This document shows, in pieces, positions 50,559 to 59,937 of a DNA stretch of 64,000 nucleotides. The DNA is from an uncultured Verrucomicrobiota bacterium. Its GTDB lineage: Bacteria > Verrucomicrobiota > Verrucomicrobiia > Limisphaerales > UBA9464. The position numbers were made by a program, and so were the translations under genes. The notes under the pieces are model-generated. The model was not told where the DNA came from. It made no database searches and worked only from the letters and a program-made list of their open reading frames with translations. The stretch spans positions 52,568 to 116,567 of the forward strand of contig CAJAHH010000076.1 of assembly GCA_903939515.1 (NCBI GenBank), written 5' to 3'. Position 1 is the first letter of the stretch. Every line of letters starts with the position of its first letter.

Positions 50559-52643
50559 ATGATGCTCGGACGGTTTTGGATGTTTCTAATGGCGTTGACA
50601 GGGCTCCTTTCCCTCCGGGCCGGGGCGGTGGATCCGCAGCCAGCGCCTCCAGCGATTCGGCTCTCACCCGGGTTGGGGGAGGCTCCGTTGGCCAAGCGAC
50701 TCGAGACCGTGGGCGCGGGTGTCGTTGCTCCATGGCGTGAGTATTTCATCGGGGATCCGACCTCCGAGGAGCAGATGTATCTCGAATACATCAATCGGGC
50801 CCGAGCGTTGCCTTGGGAAGAAGGGTATTTGCTGGCGACGAGCTCCGATGCAGAGCTTCAGTTCACCTATGGTTTTTTTGGCGTCGATCTCCAGCGGGTC
50901 GTCGATGAGATCGCGGCGTACCCGCCTCAACCGCCGCTGGCCTTCGAGCCGCGTCTGATCGAAATCGCCCGCAGCCACAGTGAGTACATGCTGCGAAATG
51001 CCGTCCAAGAGCATGAGGAACGAGACCCGGCGACCGGTGCTGTCATCAACACGACCTCCTCCCGTCTGCTGGGAACTGGTTACCCGCTGAGCGGCGGGGG
51101 AGAGAGTGTTTATGCGTACGCCAAGTCCCCACTGGAGGGACACGCCAGCTTCGAAGTCGATTGGGGCTTTGGTGATGGTGGTGTCCAGCGTCCGCCCGGA
51201 CATCGTAACAGCAATCACGAAGGAGCATTTCGCGAGTTAGGAGTCGGCGTGGTGCATGGAACCCGTTCCCGTGTGACCCCTCCGCTCACCAATCTTGTGG
51301 GTACCAACGTGGTCATCACTCCGGCGGTGACCAACACGGTCGGTCCCCGCGTGGTGACATTGGATTTCGGGTTCCGCGCCGACCCACAACCGCTGGTGAC
51401 GGGTGTGGTGTATTATGACTTCAATACGAACGGTTTCTACGATGTGGATGAGGGGGTGCCGGGAGTTCGAGTGGAGGGTGAAACTTCCGGTTGGTTCGCC
51501 CTGACCCGAAGTTCTGGGGGGTACGCCATTCCGGGAGCAGAGGGAACTCAGAGGGTTCGTTTTTTGAGCGGTGATTACGAACTCGGAACTCGCACGGTGA
51601 CTGTCATCGCCGGAAAGAACGTGAAACAGGACTGGGTACTGCCCTACGGCGGGACCCGAGTTCTAGGCCCCACTGCCGCGTCGTCCGTCGGGCTGAACGT
51701 GTTCCGAGTCGAGCCGGTTTTGGGGGCCTCCGGTTACGAGTGGGCCTCTATGCGATGGGATGCGTTCACCGGAGTCGAGGGTGCCGAGGATGGGGGCGTG
51801 CGCTTTCAGTTCAGTGGTCTAGAGGGTTGGGATCCGGTGAAGCTGGGGACTCCAGCCTCTGGGACACGCTCCTTCCAATTGGTTCACACCAATGGGCTGG
51901 ACCAAATTCTTCAGTTCCAGCCGAAGATCCGTCCGAGCACTGGAGCCGAGATTCGCTTCAAGTCCTTCTTGGGCTACACGAGCACGAACCAGATCGCCTC
52001 AGTGGAAGTTTCTACCAATGGTATCGAGTGGACAGCCCTCCTGCAGGAGCGGGGACGCGGAATCTCTGTGCCTCCCCACGGCAGCTATGGGACCAAGTCT
52101 GTCTCACTGGCCGCCTGGGTTGGGGTGGAAATGCGGGTTCGATTTCGGTTCTTTGTTGAACCCGTTGAGGGTGCCCGGTTTTACAGTCAGACCCAGTCGT
52201 CCTTTGGATGGTCTCTGGACGATTTTCAATTCATCAACTCGCAGGTAGGCACCGAGCCAGCCACCCACTTATTGGCGGTGGGCGAGCCCTTTGTCTTCAA
52301 GGGGGGGCTTGGGGAAACCTATGAGCTCAAGGCCCGTCCCCGCTTCGGAGGCCAAGTGTTGCCCTACTCGCTTCCGTTGGTTGTGCGGTTTTCACCAACA
52401 GCCGTTGCCTCCGGAACCGTGGTGGTCGAGGGAATCCGCCGGAACGAGGCTGGCCAAGTGTTCATTGATTTTGCGCTCACTTCGGGTGTTGCGCGCGAGT
52501 GGGTGCTCCAAGGGCGGACTTCACTGGAAGAAGCGTGGCAAACGGTCCCCGGAGCCGGTTTGGTGGACCGCGGCGTCGGGAGGCTCAGTTGGGTGCATAC
52601 GCCATCGGTTGGGAATTTTTTCTATCGGGTGATGGCGCGCTGA
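50559..52643 (+). CDS. Secreted CAP/SCP-domain protein with SdrD-B-like and beta-sandwich domains
   Basis: A 694-residue exported protein. A signal peptide (about 1-23, FLMALTGLLSLRAGA) is followed by a CAP/SCP-type domain (about 67-245): EEQMYLEYINRARALPWEEG, LIEIARSHSEYMLRNAVQEH, GGGESVYAYA and FRELGVGVVHG, covering the HSxxM/HxE-like and GE-type motifs. Next is an SdrD-B-like repeat (VTGVVYYDFNTNGFYDVDEG, about 285-350, a calcium-binding type motif), then a beta-sandwich region with SFGWSLDDFQFIN and a C-terminal Ig-like module. It is probably cell-surface or periplasmic. The function is unknown; CAP domains are found in proteases and lipid-binding proteins. Confidence 0.75.
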   Translation: MMLGRFWMFLMALTGLLSLRAGAVDPQPAPPAIRLSPGLGEAPLAKRLETVGAGVVAPWREYFIGDPTSEEQMYLEYINRARALPWEEGYLLATSSDAELQFTYGFFGVDLQRVVDEIAAYPPQPPLAFEPRLIEIARSHSEYMLRNAVQEHEERDPATGAVINTTSSRLLGTGYPLSGGGESVYAYAKSPLEGHASFEVDWGFGDGGVQRPPGHRNSNHEGAFRELGVGVVHGTRSRVTPPLTNLVGTNVVITPAVTNTVGPRVVTLDFGFRADPQPLVTGVVYYDFNTNGFYDVDEGVPGVRVEGETSGWFALTRSSGGYAIPGAEGTQRVRFLSGDYELGTRTVTVIAGKNVKQDWVLPYGGTRVLGPTAASSVGLNVFRVEPVLGASGYEWASMRWDAFTGVEGAEDGGVRFQFSGLEGWDPVKLGTPASGTRSFQLVHTNGLDQILQFQPKIRPSTGAEIRFKSFLGYTSTNQIASVEVSTNGIEWTALLQERGRGISVPPHGSYGTKSVSLAAWVGVEMRVRFRFFVEPVEGARFYSQTQSSFGWSLDDFQFINSQVGTEPATHLLAVGEPFVFKGGLGETYELKARPRFGGQVLPYSLPLVVRFSPTAVASGTVVVEGIRRNEAGQVFIDFALTSGVAREWVLQGRTSLEEAWQTVPGAGLVDRGVGRLSWVHTPSVGNFFYRVMAR

Positions 52644-52736
52644 TAGGGCCTCAAAATTACGCGCTTTAGAGCCTTATAAATTTACCGTGACACCCTTAAG
52701 ATGGCTGCAAGCCAACCTTATACATTCTCAGAACAT

Positions 52737-52766
52737 TTGACGGGTTGGTTGTAAGGGAAGTATCTG
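52737..52766 (+). promoter_or_regulatory. Candidate promoter of the sdhCAB operon
   Basis: In the AT-richer 172-nt region before sdhC, TTGACG (52737-52742) and TATCTG (52761-52766) are separated by 18 nt. CCAACC upstream (about 52712-52717) and GGTTGG (52743-52748) inside the spacer form an inverted pair that could be a binding site. This is inference from consensus only. Confidence 0.35.
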
Positions 52767-52815
52767 GCGGTGTGGAAATATTGAAACCTCGAGTTTCCGC
52801 GGTGATTTTGATCCA

Positions 52816-53580
52816 ATGAATTTGTTGCAACGCGTTTGGCGATCCTCCCTGGGGAAGAAGTACCTGATGGCCTTGACCGGCTTGGCGCTCTTCGGTTTCG
52901 TCGTCGGCCATCTGGTGGGCAACCTCCAGGTATTCGGTAACCCGGAGTTGATTAACTCCTACGCTTACTTCCTGAAGTCCAAGCCAGGACTCCTGTGGGG
53001 AGCTCGATTGGGGTTGTTAGCCACGGTGGCTGTGCATGTGGCTACTGCGCTCACTCTCAGCGCGGCCAACAAGGCGGCGCGTCCGGTGGGCTATGTGGGT
53101 GGGTCAGCCTACGGGTCCAGTTGGCGTTCGCGCTACATGCTGGTCAGCGGTTTGGTGATCATGGCTTTCGTTGTTTATCATCTCCTGCACTACACCGTGC
53201 AGTTGACCCCAGTGAACGGCGTGAAGGGTGGTTTGGATTTCCATTCTCTAACCACTCGATTGGCCGATGGAACCCAGGTCCAAGACGTGTACGCAATGAT
53301 GGTTCACGGATTCCAGGTGGGTTGGGTTTCTCTCTTTTATCTGATTGCTCAGGCTTTGCTGTTCGTTCATCTCGGCCATGGGTTGTCCTCGATGTTCCAG
53401 TCGCTGGGCTTACGCAACCACGTTTGGGGGGCTCGGATCGCCGCCTTTGCCCAAGTGGCCAGTTTAGCGGTCTTTTTGGGATATGCTTCAATCCCGGTGG
53501 CGGTGCTGACCGGCATGGGGGGCGACTACGTTAAGAACCTCACCAAAGCGCCGACGACCAACACGGAGACTCTTCGCTGA
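52816..53580 (+). CDS. sdhC: Succinate dehydrogenase cytochrome b subunit (b558 type)
   Basis: Membrane anchor of complex II. The 254-residue protein has five hydrophobic helices and the haem-ligand-type histidines of the single-chain di-haem b558 family: [39 protein letters not shown] and [16 protein letters not shown]. This fused anchor (no SdhD) is typical of Bacteroidetes, Verrucomicrobia, Bacillus and epsilon-proteobacteria and works with menaquinone or a related quinone. The ATG has no Shine-Dalgarno sequence. Its stop codon is 1 nt before the sdhA start. Confidence 0.93.
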   Translation: MNLLQRVWRSSLGKKYLMALTGLALFGFVVGHLVGNLQVFGNPELINSYAYFLKSKPGLLWGARLGLLATVAVHVATALTLSAANKAARPVGYVGGSAYGSSWRSRYMLVSGLVIMAFVVYHLLHYTVQLTPVNGVKGGLDFHSLTTRLADGTQVQDVYAMMVHGFQVGWVSLFYLIAQALLFVHLGHGLSSMFQSLGLRNHVWGARIAAFAQVASLAVFLGYASIPVAVLTGMGGDYVKNLTKAPTTNTETLR

Positions 53581-53581
53581 T

Positions 53582-55543
53582 ATGGCCACGCTCAATTCTC
53601 AGATTCCCTCCGGCCCTCTGGCTGACAAGTGGGAGAAACACAAGTTCGGCTCCAAGCTGATTAATCCGGCCAACAAGCGGAAATACAAGGTCATCGTGGT
53701 CGGTGCCGGATTGGCCGGTTCCAGCGCCTCAGCGACCTTGGCCGAGCTGGGCTACGAGGTGCACAACTTCGTGTTCCACGGTTCCCCCCGTCGGGCCCAT
53801 TCGGTGGCTGCTCAAGGTGGCATTAACGCGGCCAAGAATTACCAGAACGACGGTGATTCGGTGCATCGCCTGTTTTACGATACCATCAAGGGTGGCGATT
53901 ACCGCGCCCGGGAGGCCAACGTTCACCGTCTGGCTGAGGTTTCGGTGAGCATCATCGACCAGTGTGCTGCGCAGGGTGTCCCGTTTGCTCGTGAGTACGG
54001 TGGGTTGCTAGACAACCGGTCCTTCGGCGGTGCACAAGTTTCCCGCACCTTCTACGCCCGCGGCCAAACGGGTCAGCAGCTTCTGCTGGGCGCTTATTCG
54101 GCGCTGAACAAGATGATTGCTGCGGGTGGGATTCATTCCCATACCCACACCGAAATGCTCGATCTGGTGGTGGTCGATGGCCACGCCAAGGGCATCATCG
54201 TTCGCAACTTGCAGACAGGCGAAATCACCCGGCACAGCGCCGATGCAGTTGTTCTCGCCACCGGTGGCTATGGCAACGTCTATAACCTATCGACCTACGC
54301 CCGTGGTTCCAATGTTACGGCCAGTTGGCGCGCCTACAAGCGCGGCGCCTGCTTCGCCAATCCCTGCTACACGCAAATTCACCCGACATGCATCCCGGTG
54401 TCGGGCGATTATCAGTCCAAGCTGACCCTGATGTCGGAGTCGCTGCGCAACGACGGACGCATTTGGGTCCCGAAGCGCAAGGAAGACTGCAAGAAGAACC
54501 CCGCTGACATCGCTGAGGGCGATCGCGACTACTATCTGGAGCGCATGTACTCGGCCTTCGGCAATCTCGCCCCGCGGGACGTTGCTAGCCGAGCTGCCAA
54601 GTCCGTCTGCGACGAAGGGCGGGGTATCGGCGACACCGGTTTGGGCGTCTATCTGGATTTCGGTGACTCCATCCAGCGTTTAGGCGAAGGCAAGGTGCGC
54701 GAGCGCTACGGCAATCTGTTCTCGATGTACCACGAGATCACCAATGAGGACGCCTACAAGACGCCGATGCGCATCTACCCGGCGGTCCATTACACCATGG
54801 GTGGTCTTTGGGTGGACTACAACCTGATGAGCAACATCCCGGGCTTGTTTGTCTTGGGCGAGGCCAACTTCTCCGATCACGGCGCCAACCGCCTTGGGGC
54901 CAGCGCCCTGATGCAGGGACTCTCCGACGGTTACTTCGTACTCCCGAGCACCATCACGACCTACTTGGCCAATGTGAAGGCTGGGGGCCGTCCGGCGACC
55001 GATCGCGGGGAGTTTAAACAGGCTGAAGAAGAAGTTCAAAAATTCACCCGCCAAGTCACTTCGAGCAACGGCAAGCGCACGCCCGACAGTTTCCACAAGC
55101 AGTTGGGCAAGATCATGTGGGACTACTGCGGGATGGCCCGGAGTGCGACGGGTCTTCAAAAGGGCATCCAGCTCATCGGTGACCTCCGCGAAGAATACCG
55201 GACCAATGTCAAAGCGTTGGGCGAGCCGGACGGTTGGAATCAACCGCTGGAGAAGGCTGGTCGTGTGGCTGACTTCATCGAGTTGGGTGAGCTCATGTGT
55301 CGCGACGCGCTCATGCGCGAGGAAAGTTGCGGTGGACACTTCCGCGAAGAGTACCAGTACACGCCCAACGACGTCGAAGTGCAGCAGGGCGTCGTCAATG
55401 CGGGCGACGTGAAGCGCCGTGACGACCAGTTCGCTTTCGTGGCGGCCTGGGAGTACGCCGGAGCCCCTGACAAGGCCCCGATCCTGAACAAAGAGCCGCT
55501 CATCTACGAAGAAGTGAAGATGAGCACCCGGAGCTACAAATAA
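53582..55543 (+). CDS. sdhA: Succinate dehydrogenase/fumarate reductase flavoprotein subunit
   Basis: FAD-containing catalytic subunit that oxidises succinate to fumarate. The 653-residue protein has [20 protein letters not shown], the covalent FAD site [12 protein letters not shown] (H73), [50 protein letters not shown] and [20 protein letters not shown]. The VHYTMGG and HGANRLG blocks form the active site. It is longer than the E. coli protein (588 residues), as expected of the Bacillus/Bacteroidetes-type enzyme. It follows sdhC by 1 nt and precedes sdhB by 33 nt. Confidence 0.96.
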   Translation: MATLNSQIPSGPLADKWEKHKFGSKLINPANKRKYKVIVVGAGLAGSSASATLAELGYEVHNFVFHGSPRRAHSVAAQGGINAAKNYQNDGDSVHRLFYDTIKGGDYRAREANVHRLAEVSVSIIDQCAAQGVPFAREYGGLLDNRSFGGAQVSRTFYARGQTGQQLLLGAYSALNKMIAAGGIHSHTHTEMLDLVVVDGHAKGIIVRNLQTGEITRHSADAVVLATGGYGNVYNLSTYARGSNVTASWRAYKRGACFANPCYTQIHPTCIPVSGDYQSKLTLMSESLRNDGRIWVPKRKEDCKKNPADIAEGDRDYYLERMYSAFGNLAPRDVASRAAKSVCDEGRGIGDTGLGVYLDFGDSIQRLGEGKVRERYGNLFSMYHEITNEDAYKTPMRIYPAVHYTMGGLWVDYNLMSNIPGLFVLGEANFSDHGANRLGASALMQGLSDGYFVLPSTITTYLANVKAGGRPATDRGEFKQAEEEVQKFTRQVTSSNGKRTPDSFHKQLGKIMWDYCGMARSATGLQKGIQLIGDLREEYRTNVKALGEPDGWNQPLEKAGRVADFIELGELMCRDALMREESCGGHFREEYQYTPNDVEVQQGVVNAGDVKRRDDQFAFVAAWEYAGAPDKAPILNKEPLIYEEVKMSTRSYK

Positions 55544-55576
55544 CTCGCCACCTGCACAACCCTTTCCCTACTGCCA

Positions 55577-56353
55577 ATGAAAGTTAGCCTGAAAGTCTGG
55601 CGCCAGAAGAACGCGAATGCCGCGGGCGAGTTCAAGACCTATGCGTCTCCCGAGCTGAATCCGAAAATGTCGTTCCTGGAGATGCTCGACGTGGTGAACG
55701 AAGAGCTCTCTAACCGGGGCGAAGATCCCATCGCCTTCGACCACGATTGCCGCGAGGGTATTTGTGGCACCTGCTCGTTGGTCATCGATGGCAAGCCCCA
55801 CGGTCCTCACAAAGGCGTTGCCACCTGCCAGACCTACATGCGCAGCTTCAGCAATGGCGACGAGATTGTCATCGAGCCCTGGCGCGCCAAGGCCTTCCCC
55901 ATCGTTAAGGATTTGGTGTGTGACCGGAAGTCTTTCGACCGCATCCAGCAGGCCGGTGGATTCATCACTGTTCGCACCGGCAGCGCGCCCGATGCCAATA
56001 GCATCCCGGTGCCGAAGGAGAACGCCGATCTGGCGATGGATGCCGCCCAGTGCATTGGCTGCGGGGCCTGCGTGGCCGCCTGCAAGAACGCCAGCGCCAT
56101 GCTCTTCGTGGCCGCCAAGGTGTCCCATTTGGGTTTGATGCCGCAGGGACAGCCAGAGCGTTACAAGCGCGTCAAATCCATGGTGGAACAAATGGACACC
56201 GAGGGTTTCGGAGCCTGCACCGTGACGGGAAGCTGCGAGGCGGTTTGCCCGAAAGAAATCTCCCTCGACTTCATCGCCCGGATGAATCGCGATTACGCCG
56301 TAGCCCTGATCAAGGGAGACCCCAAGCAGGTGGCTGGCGGTGGTGCAGGTTGA
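55577..56353 (+). CDS. sdhB: Succinate dehydrogenase iron-sulfur subunit
   Basis: Carries electrons from FAD to the quinone site. The 258-residue protein has the [2Fe-2S] cysteines C58, C63, C66 ([16 protein letters not shown]) and C84 (GVATCQ), then [12 protein letters not shown] (C159, C162, C165, C169) and [14 protein letters not shown] (C214, C220, C224) for the [4Fe-4S] and [3Fe-4S] clusters. Length and order fit the family. It is the last gene of the sdhCAB operon. Confidence 0.95.
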   Translation: MKVSLKVWRQKNANAAGEFKTYASPELNPKMSFLEMLDVVNEELSNRGEDPIAFDHDCREGICGTCSLVIDGKPHGPHKGVATCQTYMRSFSNGDEIVIEPWRAKAFPIVKDLVCDRKSFDRIQQAGGFITVRTGSAPDANSIPVPKENADLAMDAAQCIGCGACVAACKNASAMLFVAAKVSHLGLMPQGQPERYKRVKSMVEQMDTEGFGACTVTGSCEAVCPKEISLDFIARMNRDYAVALIKGDPKQVAGGGAG

Positions 56354-56493
56354 CTGTCTAGGGCTTTTTTAGCCCATGGCCGAAGCATCGTGAGGGCCCT
56401 CGTGAGGGCCGTCTCGATGGCTAAAAATACTCCTCTAAACTTGCCAAACGGAAGTTACAGTTCGAAGATGTCCTGACCCTAGTTAGAAAATAC

Positions 56494-57303
56494 ATGAAGA
56501 TCTCTCATAAGGTTTCGGTGGATACCCAGCGCAAAGGTTTTACGCTCATTGAGCTGTTGGTAGTTATTGCCATTATTGCGATTCTAGCCGGCATGCTCTT
56601 GCCCGCACTCGGCAAGGCCAAGTCCAAGGCTCAGGGCATCATGTGCATGAACAACGGTAAGCAATTGATGCTGGGTTGGACTTTGTACTCCGGAGACAAC
56701 CGGGACGAGATTTGCCTGTCAGCGGGTTTGGGCGGCTTGGTCAATGCCGCTAGCCCGACGAAAACCTATCCGTTGAACCAGTGGTGCATGGGAACCATGC
56801 ATGAAGGCCCGAGTTGGACTAACACCATGCTGATCATGGATTCCTTGCTCTTCAAATACGTCGGAGCATTGGCGGTCTACAAGTGCCCCTCCGACAGAGC
56901 GACGACCAAGGGGCCTTTCGGGGGTGGCGGTATTCCGAAAGTTCGGAGTAATTCCATGAGTTGCTACATGAATCCGGTTCGGGGACAGGAGTGGAGCACC
57001 GGTCGGGCTTACCGCAAGCAAAGTGATTTTATTCTGGGTGCCTCCCAGACATGGGTGACGATTGATGAGAACCCGGCGTCCATCAACGATGGTTGGTTTG
57101 TGCACGCCTCGCAGACCTCGTTCGTTGACTACCCCGCCTCTTACCACAACGGCGCTGGCGGGCTTTCATTCGCGGATGGCCACTCGGAGATCAAAAAGTG
57201 GAGATCGCCCACGATTCTCACCTACGGTCTTCGGCAGAAGTCCGACCGGGTTCTGGACACGTTGGACGCGACTTGGCTCTACGAGCGCACGACCACCTAC
57301 TGA
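56494..57303 (+). CDS. Solitary type II/IV pseudopilin-like protein
   Basis: A 269-residue protein with the prepilin signal [20 protein letters not shown] (about 12-31; cleavage after G15) and [20 protein letters not shown]. The globular region has [41 protein letters not shown] and a C-terminal [15 protein letters not shown] motif, typical of the large PVC families of DUF1559-like proteins. It shares its architecture with the gene at 28554-29336 but not close sequence. There is no secretion machinery nearby. A strong terminator follows, so it is probably monocistronic. Confidence 0.85.
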   Translation: MKISHKVSVDTQRKGFTLIELLVVIAIIAILAGMLLPALGKAKSKAQGIMCMNNGKQLMLGWTLYSGDNRDEICLSAGLGGLVNAASPTKTYPLNQWCMGTMHEGPSWTNTMLIMDSLLFKYVGALAVYKCPSDRATTKGPFGGGGIPKVRSNSMSCYMNPVRGQEWSTGRAYRKQSDFILGASQTWVTIDENPASINDGWFVHASQTSFVDYPASYHNGAGGLSFADGHSEIKKWRSPTILTYGLRQKSDRVLDTLDATWLYERTTTY

Positions 57304-57346
57304 ATTTCGGATTCAGTCGATCCGGATCGGTCGACGACTTTTCACA

Positions 57347-57369
57347 AACCGCCAATTTGGCGGTTTTTT
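57347..57369 (+). terminator. Rho-independent terminator after the pseudopilin gene
   Basis: AACCGCCAA (57347-57355) and TTGGCGGTT (57357-57365) form a tight hairpin followed by TTTTTT (57364-57369), 44 nt after the stop codon. Confidence 0.9.
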
Positions 57370-57450
57370 GCGTTAGTGGTTTCGTCATCGAGTCACCCAG
57401 CGTCCAAGGCAGGCTTTGACGCCCGGCACCCTTAGCGGTGTGATGGGCTC

Positions 57451-58113
57451 ATGCCGCGACGCCCCGCCGTAGACCGTTTTCTGCATGAGCGATCCTGCTT
57501 CGCATCCGGGATCGAAAGGGTCGCCGGAGTGGATGAAGCGGGGCGGGGTCCTCTGGCTGGACCGGTGGTTGCGGCTGCGGTCATTTTGCCTCGCGCTTGG
57601 GTCTTGGAAGGAATTCCGGATGCGTTTGCCGATTTGAACGACTCCAAGCAATTGACCGAGACTCAGCGGGATCGGTTCTTCGCCGGACTGACGGGCGATC
57701 CGGCCGTTCGTTTCGCCATTGCGGCGGTGGAGCCCCGGGTGATTGATGCGATCAACATCTTGCAAGCCACCCATCGTGCGATGAATCAGGCATTGGCTGA
57801 TTTGGGGGACGACGTGGATCACGCGTTGGTGGATGGGCGTCCGGTTCGGAGTTTGCGACTGCCCCAGACAGCCTTGGTGAAAGGAGATTCTCTGAGCTAT
57901 TCCATCGCTGCCGCCTCGGTGCTGGCCAAGGTGACCCGGGATCGGGTGATGCGGGAGGCGGAGGGGCGGTGGCCCGGTTATGGGTTTGCCAGTCACAAGG
58001 GTTATCCTACACCCGAACACCTGGAGGCTGTCGCCCGTCTGGGACCTTGTCCCATCCATCGCCTGAGTTTTGCGCCACTGCGACGGCCTGAACCGGAGCT
58101 ATTCCCGACATGA
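57451..58113 (+). CDS. rnhB: Ribonuclease HII
   Basis: Cleaves RNA in RNA-DNA hybrids, including single misincorporated ribonucleotides. The 220-residue protein has the catalytic quartet D28 and E29 (VAGVDEAGRGPLAGPV), D128 (HALVDGRPV) and D146 (LVKGDSLSYSIAAASVLAKV). Length and motifs are standard. Its end overlaps the start of yraN by 4 nt (ATGA at 58110-58113), a pairing common in bacteria. Confidence 0.94.
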   Translation: MPRRPAVDRFLHERSCFASGIERVAGVDEAGRGPLAGPVVAAAVILPRAWVLEGIPDAFADLNDSKQLTETQRDRFFAGLTGDPAVRFAIAAVEPRVIDAINILQATHRAMNQALADLGDDVDHALVDGRPVRSLRLPQTALVKGDSLSYSIAAASVLAKVTRDRVMREAEGRWPGYGFASHKGYPTPEHLEAVARLGPCPIHRLSFAPLRRPEPELFPT

Positions 58114-58538
58114 GTCTCTGGTCCCAACTCCGGAAACCCGTCAAGCCTGTTGAAGCCGGGGCCCACCTCCGCCTCGGAAGATGCGGCGAAGACGCCGCCC
58201 GCAGCGAATTGGAGAGGCTGGGGATGAAGATCTTGTGCGCCAACTACCGGCACGGGCGTGGGGAGATAGACCTGATTGCTCGCGACGGGGAAGTGCTGGC
58301 CTTTGTGGAGGTGAAGTCGCGGTCGTCGGAGAGTTGGGCGCGTCCGGCCCAAGCGGTGGGGCGGCCGAAGCAGCGCAAGCTGTCCGACACGGCCCTGGCC
58401 TACCTCAACGAACTCGGCCGGCCTCAAGTCGCCTTCCGCTTCGACATCGTCGAGGTTCTCTTTGCCGGTGCCGAGGTCCGCGAAGTGCGGCACATCCCCA
58501 ATGCCTTCCCGTTGGCCGAAGGGCGGATGTACCGCTAA
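58110..58538 (+). CDS. YraN family (UPF0102) putative endonuclease
   Basis: A 142-residue protein of the restriction-endonuclease-like fold: LGRCGEDAARSELERLGMKI, ILCANYRHGRGEIDLIARDG and EVLAFVEVKSRSSESWARPA, giving the E-x(n)-D-x(n)-E-V-K catalytic pattern. YraN members are conserved next to rnhB and are thought to act in DNA repair or recombination; no specific activity is established here. Translationally coupled to rnhB by an ATGA overlap. Confidence 0.87.
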   Translation: MSLWSQLRKPVKPVEAGAHLRLGRCGEDAARSELERLGMKILCANYRHGRGEIDLIARDGEVLAFVEVKSRSSESWARPAQAVGRPKQRKLSDTALAYLNELGRPQVAFRFDIVEVLFAGAEVREVRHIPNAFPLAEGRMYR

Positions 58539-58550
58539 AAGCCCTTCGGT

Positions 58551-59852
58551 TCAGTGGACCGGAGCAGTGGATCGCGAATCAAGACGCAGGGAGGCCTCTC
58601 GCTCCACCAAAGTCGGGTGCGAGTAGTAGAACCCGCTGAACCACGGATGGGGCGTCAGGTTAGACAGGTTCTTCTCGTGCATCTTGCGCAAGGCTCCGAT
58701 GAGCGAAGCGCTTTCAGCCATGGCGTTCCGGGCGTAGGCGTCCGCCTCAAATTCGTGCCGTCGTGACCGGCGGGTCCCTAAAGGGGTGAGCCAGAAGGTG
58801 ACCGCACCGCCCAGCAATCCGGCCAAGAGCAGCACCGGGGCGGTGCCGGCCGATCCTTTGAAACCAAAGGCTTCGAGGAACACCGACTGGCGAGCCAACC
58901 AGCCCAGCAATGCGAAGCTCACGAGCGATGAAACGCCGGCCCAAATGAGCATCTTGGGAATATGACCGCGCCGATAATGGCCGATTTCGTGGGCCAGCAC
59001 CGCTTCGAGTTCCACCTCGGTCAACTGGGCGATCAACGTGTCGTAGAGTACGATTTTCCGGAATCGCCCAAAGCCTGTGAAGTACGCGTTGGAATGGGCG
59101 GAACGCCGACTGCCATCTGCCACTTGAATGGTCTTGGCGGAGAATCCGGTGCGTTCTCCCAGTTTGAGGAGGCGATCCCGCAGCGAGCCTGCAGGCAGCG
59201 GGGTGAATTTATTGAACAAGGGTAGGATGAGGATGGGGGCCAGAACCATCATCACCGCCTGAAAAGCCATGAGGAGGACCCACGCCCAGAGCCACCATTG
59301 GTTTCCGATCCAATCAGTGAGTTTGAGGATGCCAGCGATCAGAGGTAGTCCCAAAGCCGTGCTGAGGGCCAGCATCTTGAGGTGATCGGTGATCCAGATT
59401 TTGAGGGTGCTCTTGTTGAATCCAAAGCGTTCCTCGAGCCGAAATTGGGACCACCATTCTAGCGGAAGGTCCGGCACGCCCATCACGAGCGAAATCACCA
59501 AGAGCCAGCCGGCGGTGGCCAGCACGCCTGAACCGACCCAACCAGCCCAGAAGCTCAAGCTCCAGGGCAGGAATCCGCTGCTCAAAAAGAGGATCTTCAT
59601 GGCCAAGCCCCACAGTTCCTCCATCTGGCCGAATCGGGATTTGGCCAGTGTGTAGTCCACGGAGCGGCGGTAGGTCGACTCATCCATGATGTCCCGGACC
59701 GCCTCGGGCGGTTGGTGAGCATGGGTCTGGACGTGGTTGCGGTTCAATCGGTCCAGAAACCATTGGCCCAGCCAGCGCAACACCAGTAACGACAGGGACA
59801 AAAGGAGGATGAATGAAGGAGTCATTGAAAACGTCTTTAACCAGCCAAGCAT
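58551..59852 (-). CDS. M48-family membrane metalloprotease (Ste24/CAAX-like)
   Basis: A 433-residue polytopic zinc protease. The Ste24 N-terminal region has several hydrophobic helices (about 13-28, 85-103, 110-126, 160-175, 185-212) and the zinc motif AVLAHEIGHYRRGH (H288, E289, H292), with a third ligand in RHEFEADAYA (near 375) and a closing FYYSHPTLVEREASLRLD. In prokaryotes these enzymes act in membrane protein quality control. Two starts are possible: 59852, with GGAAGG seven bases upstream, and M10 at 59825. It is divergent from the efflux operon, with 85 nt between them. Confidence 0.87.
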   Translation of the reverse strand: MLGWLKTFSMTPSFILLLSLSLLVLRWLGQWFLDRLNRNHVQTHAHQPPEAVRDIMDESTYRRSVDYTLAKSRFGQMEELWGLAMKILFLSSGFLPWSLSFWAGWVGSGVLATAGWLLVISLVMGVPDLPLEWWSQFRLEERFGFNKSTLKIWITDHLKMLALSTALGLPLIAGILKLTDWIGNQWWLWAWVLLMAFQAVMMVLAPILILPLFNKFTPLPAGSLRDRLLKLGERTGFSAKTIQVADGSRRSAHSNAYFTGFGRFRKIVLYDTLIAQLTEVELEAVLAHEIGHYRRGHIPKMLIWAGVSSLVSFALLGWLARQSVFLEAFGFKGSAGTAPVLLLAGLLGGAVTFWLTPLGTRRSRRHEFEADAYARNAMAESASLIGALRKMHEKNLSNLTPHPWFSGFYYSHPTLVEREASLRLDSRSTAPVH

Positions 59853-59894
59853 CGGAAAGCCTTCCCGACAACGCGGGAAAACTTCGTTGGTGGA

Positions 59895-59912
59895 TTGTAC
59901 GTGTTCGTACGA
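59895..59912 (+). promoter_or_regulatory. Dyad in the efflux operon promoter region
   Basis: GTACG (59897-59901) and CGTAC (59906-59910) form a dyad with a 4-nt spacer, flanked by T/A symmetry to 59895-59912. It overlaps a possible -35 (TTGTAC, 59895-59900) that lies 18 nt before TAAGAA, and it is 26 nt from the ATG at 59938. This position fits a repressor operator, for example of a TetR-type protein. No regulator gene is adjacent. Confidence 0.35.
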
Positions 59913-59937
59913 TTGTGGTAAGAAGACAAAATCGTCG

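Noticed and set aside
56361..56375. GGGCT-TTTTT-AGCCC hairpin after sdhB
   Set aside because: Only a 5-bp stem and the T run is in the loop, not after the stem, so it is not a convincing terminator.
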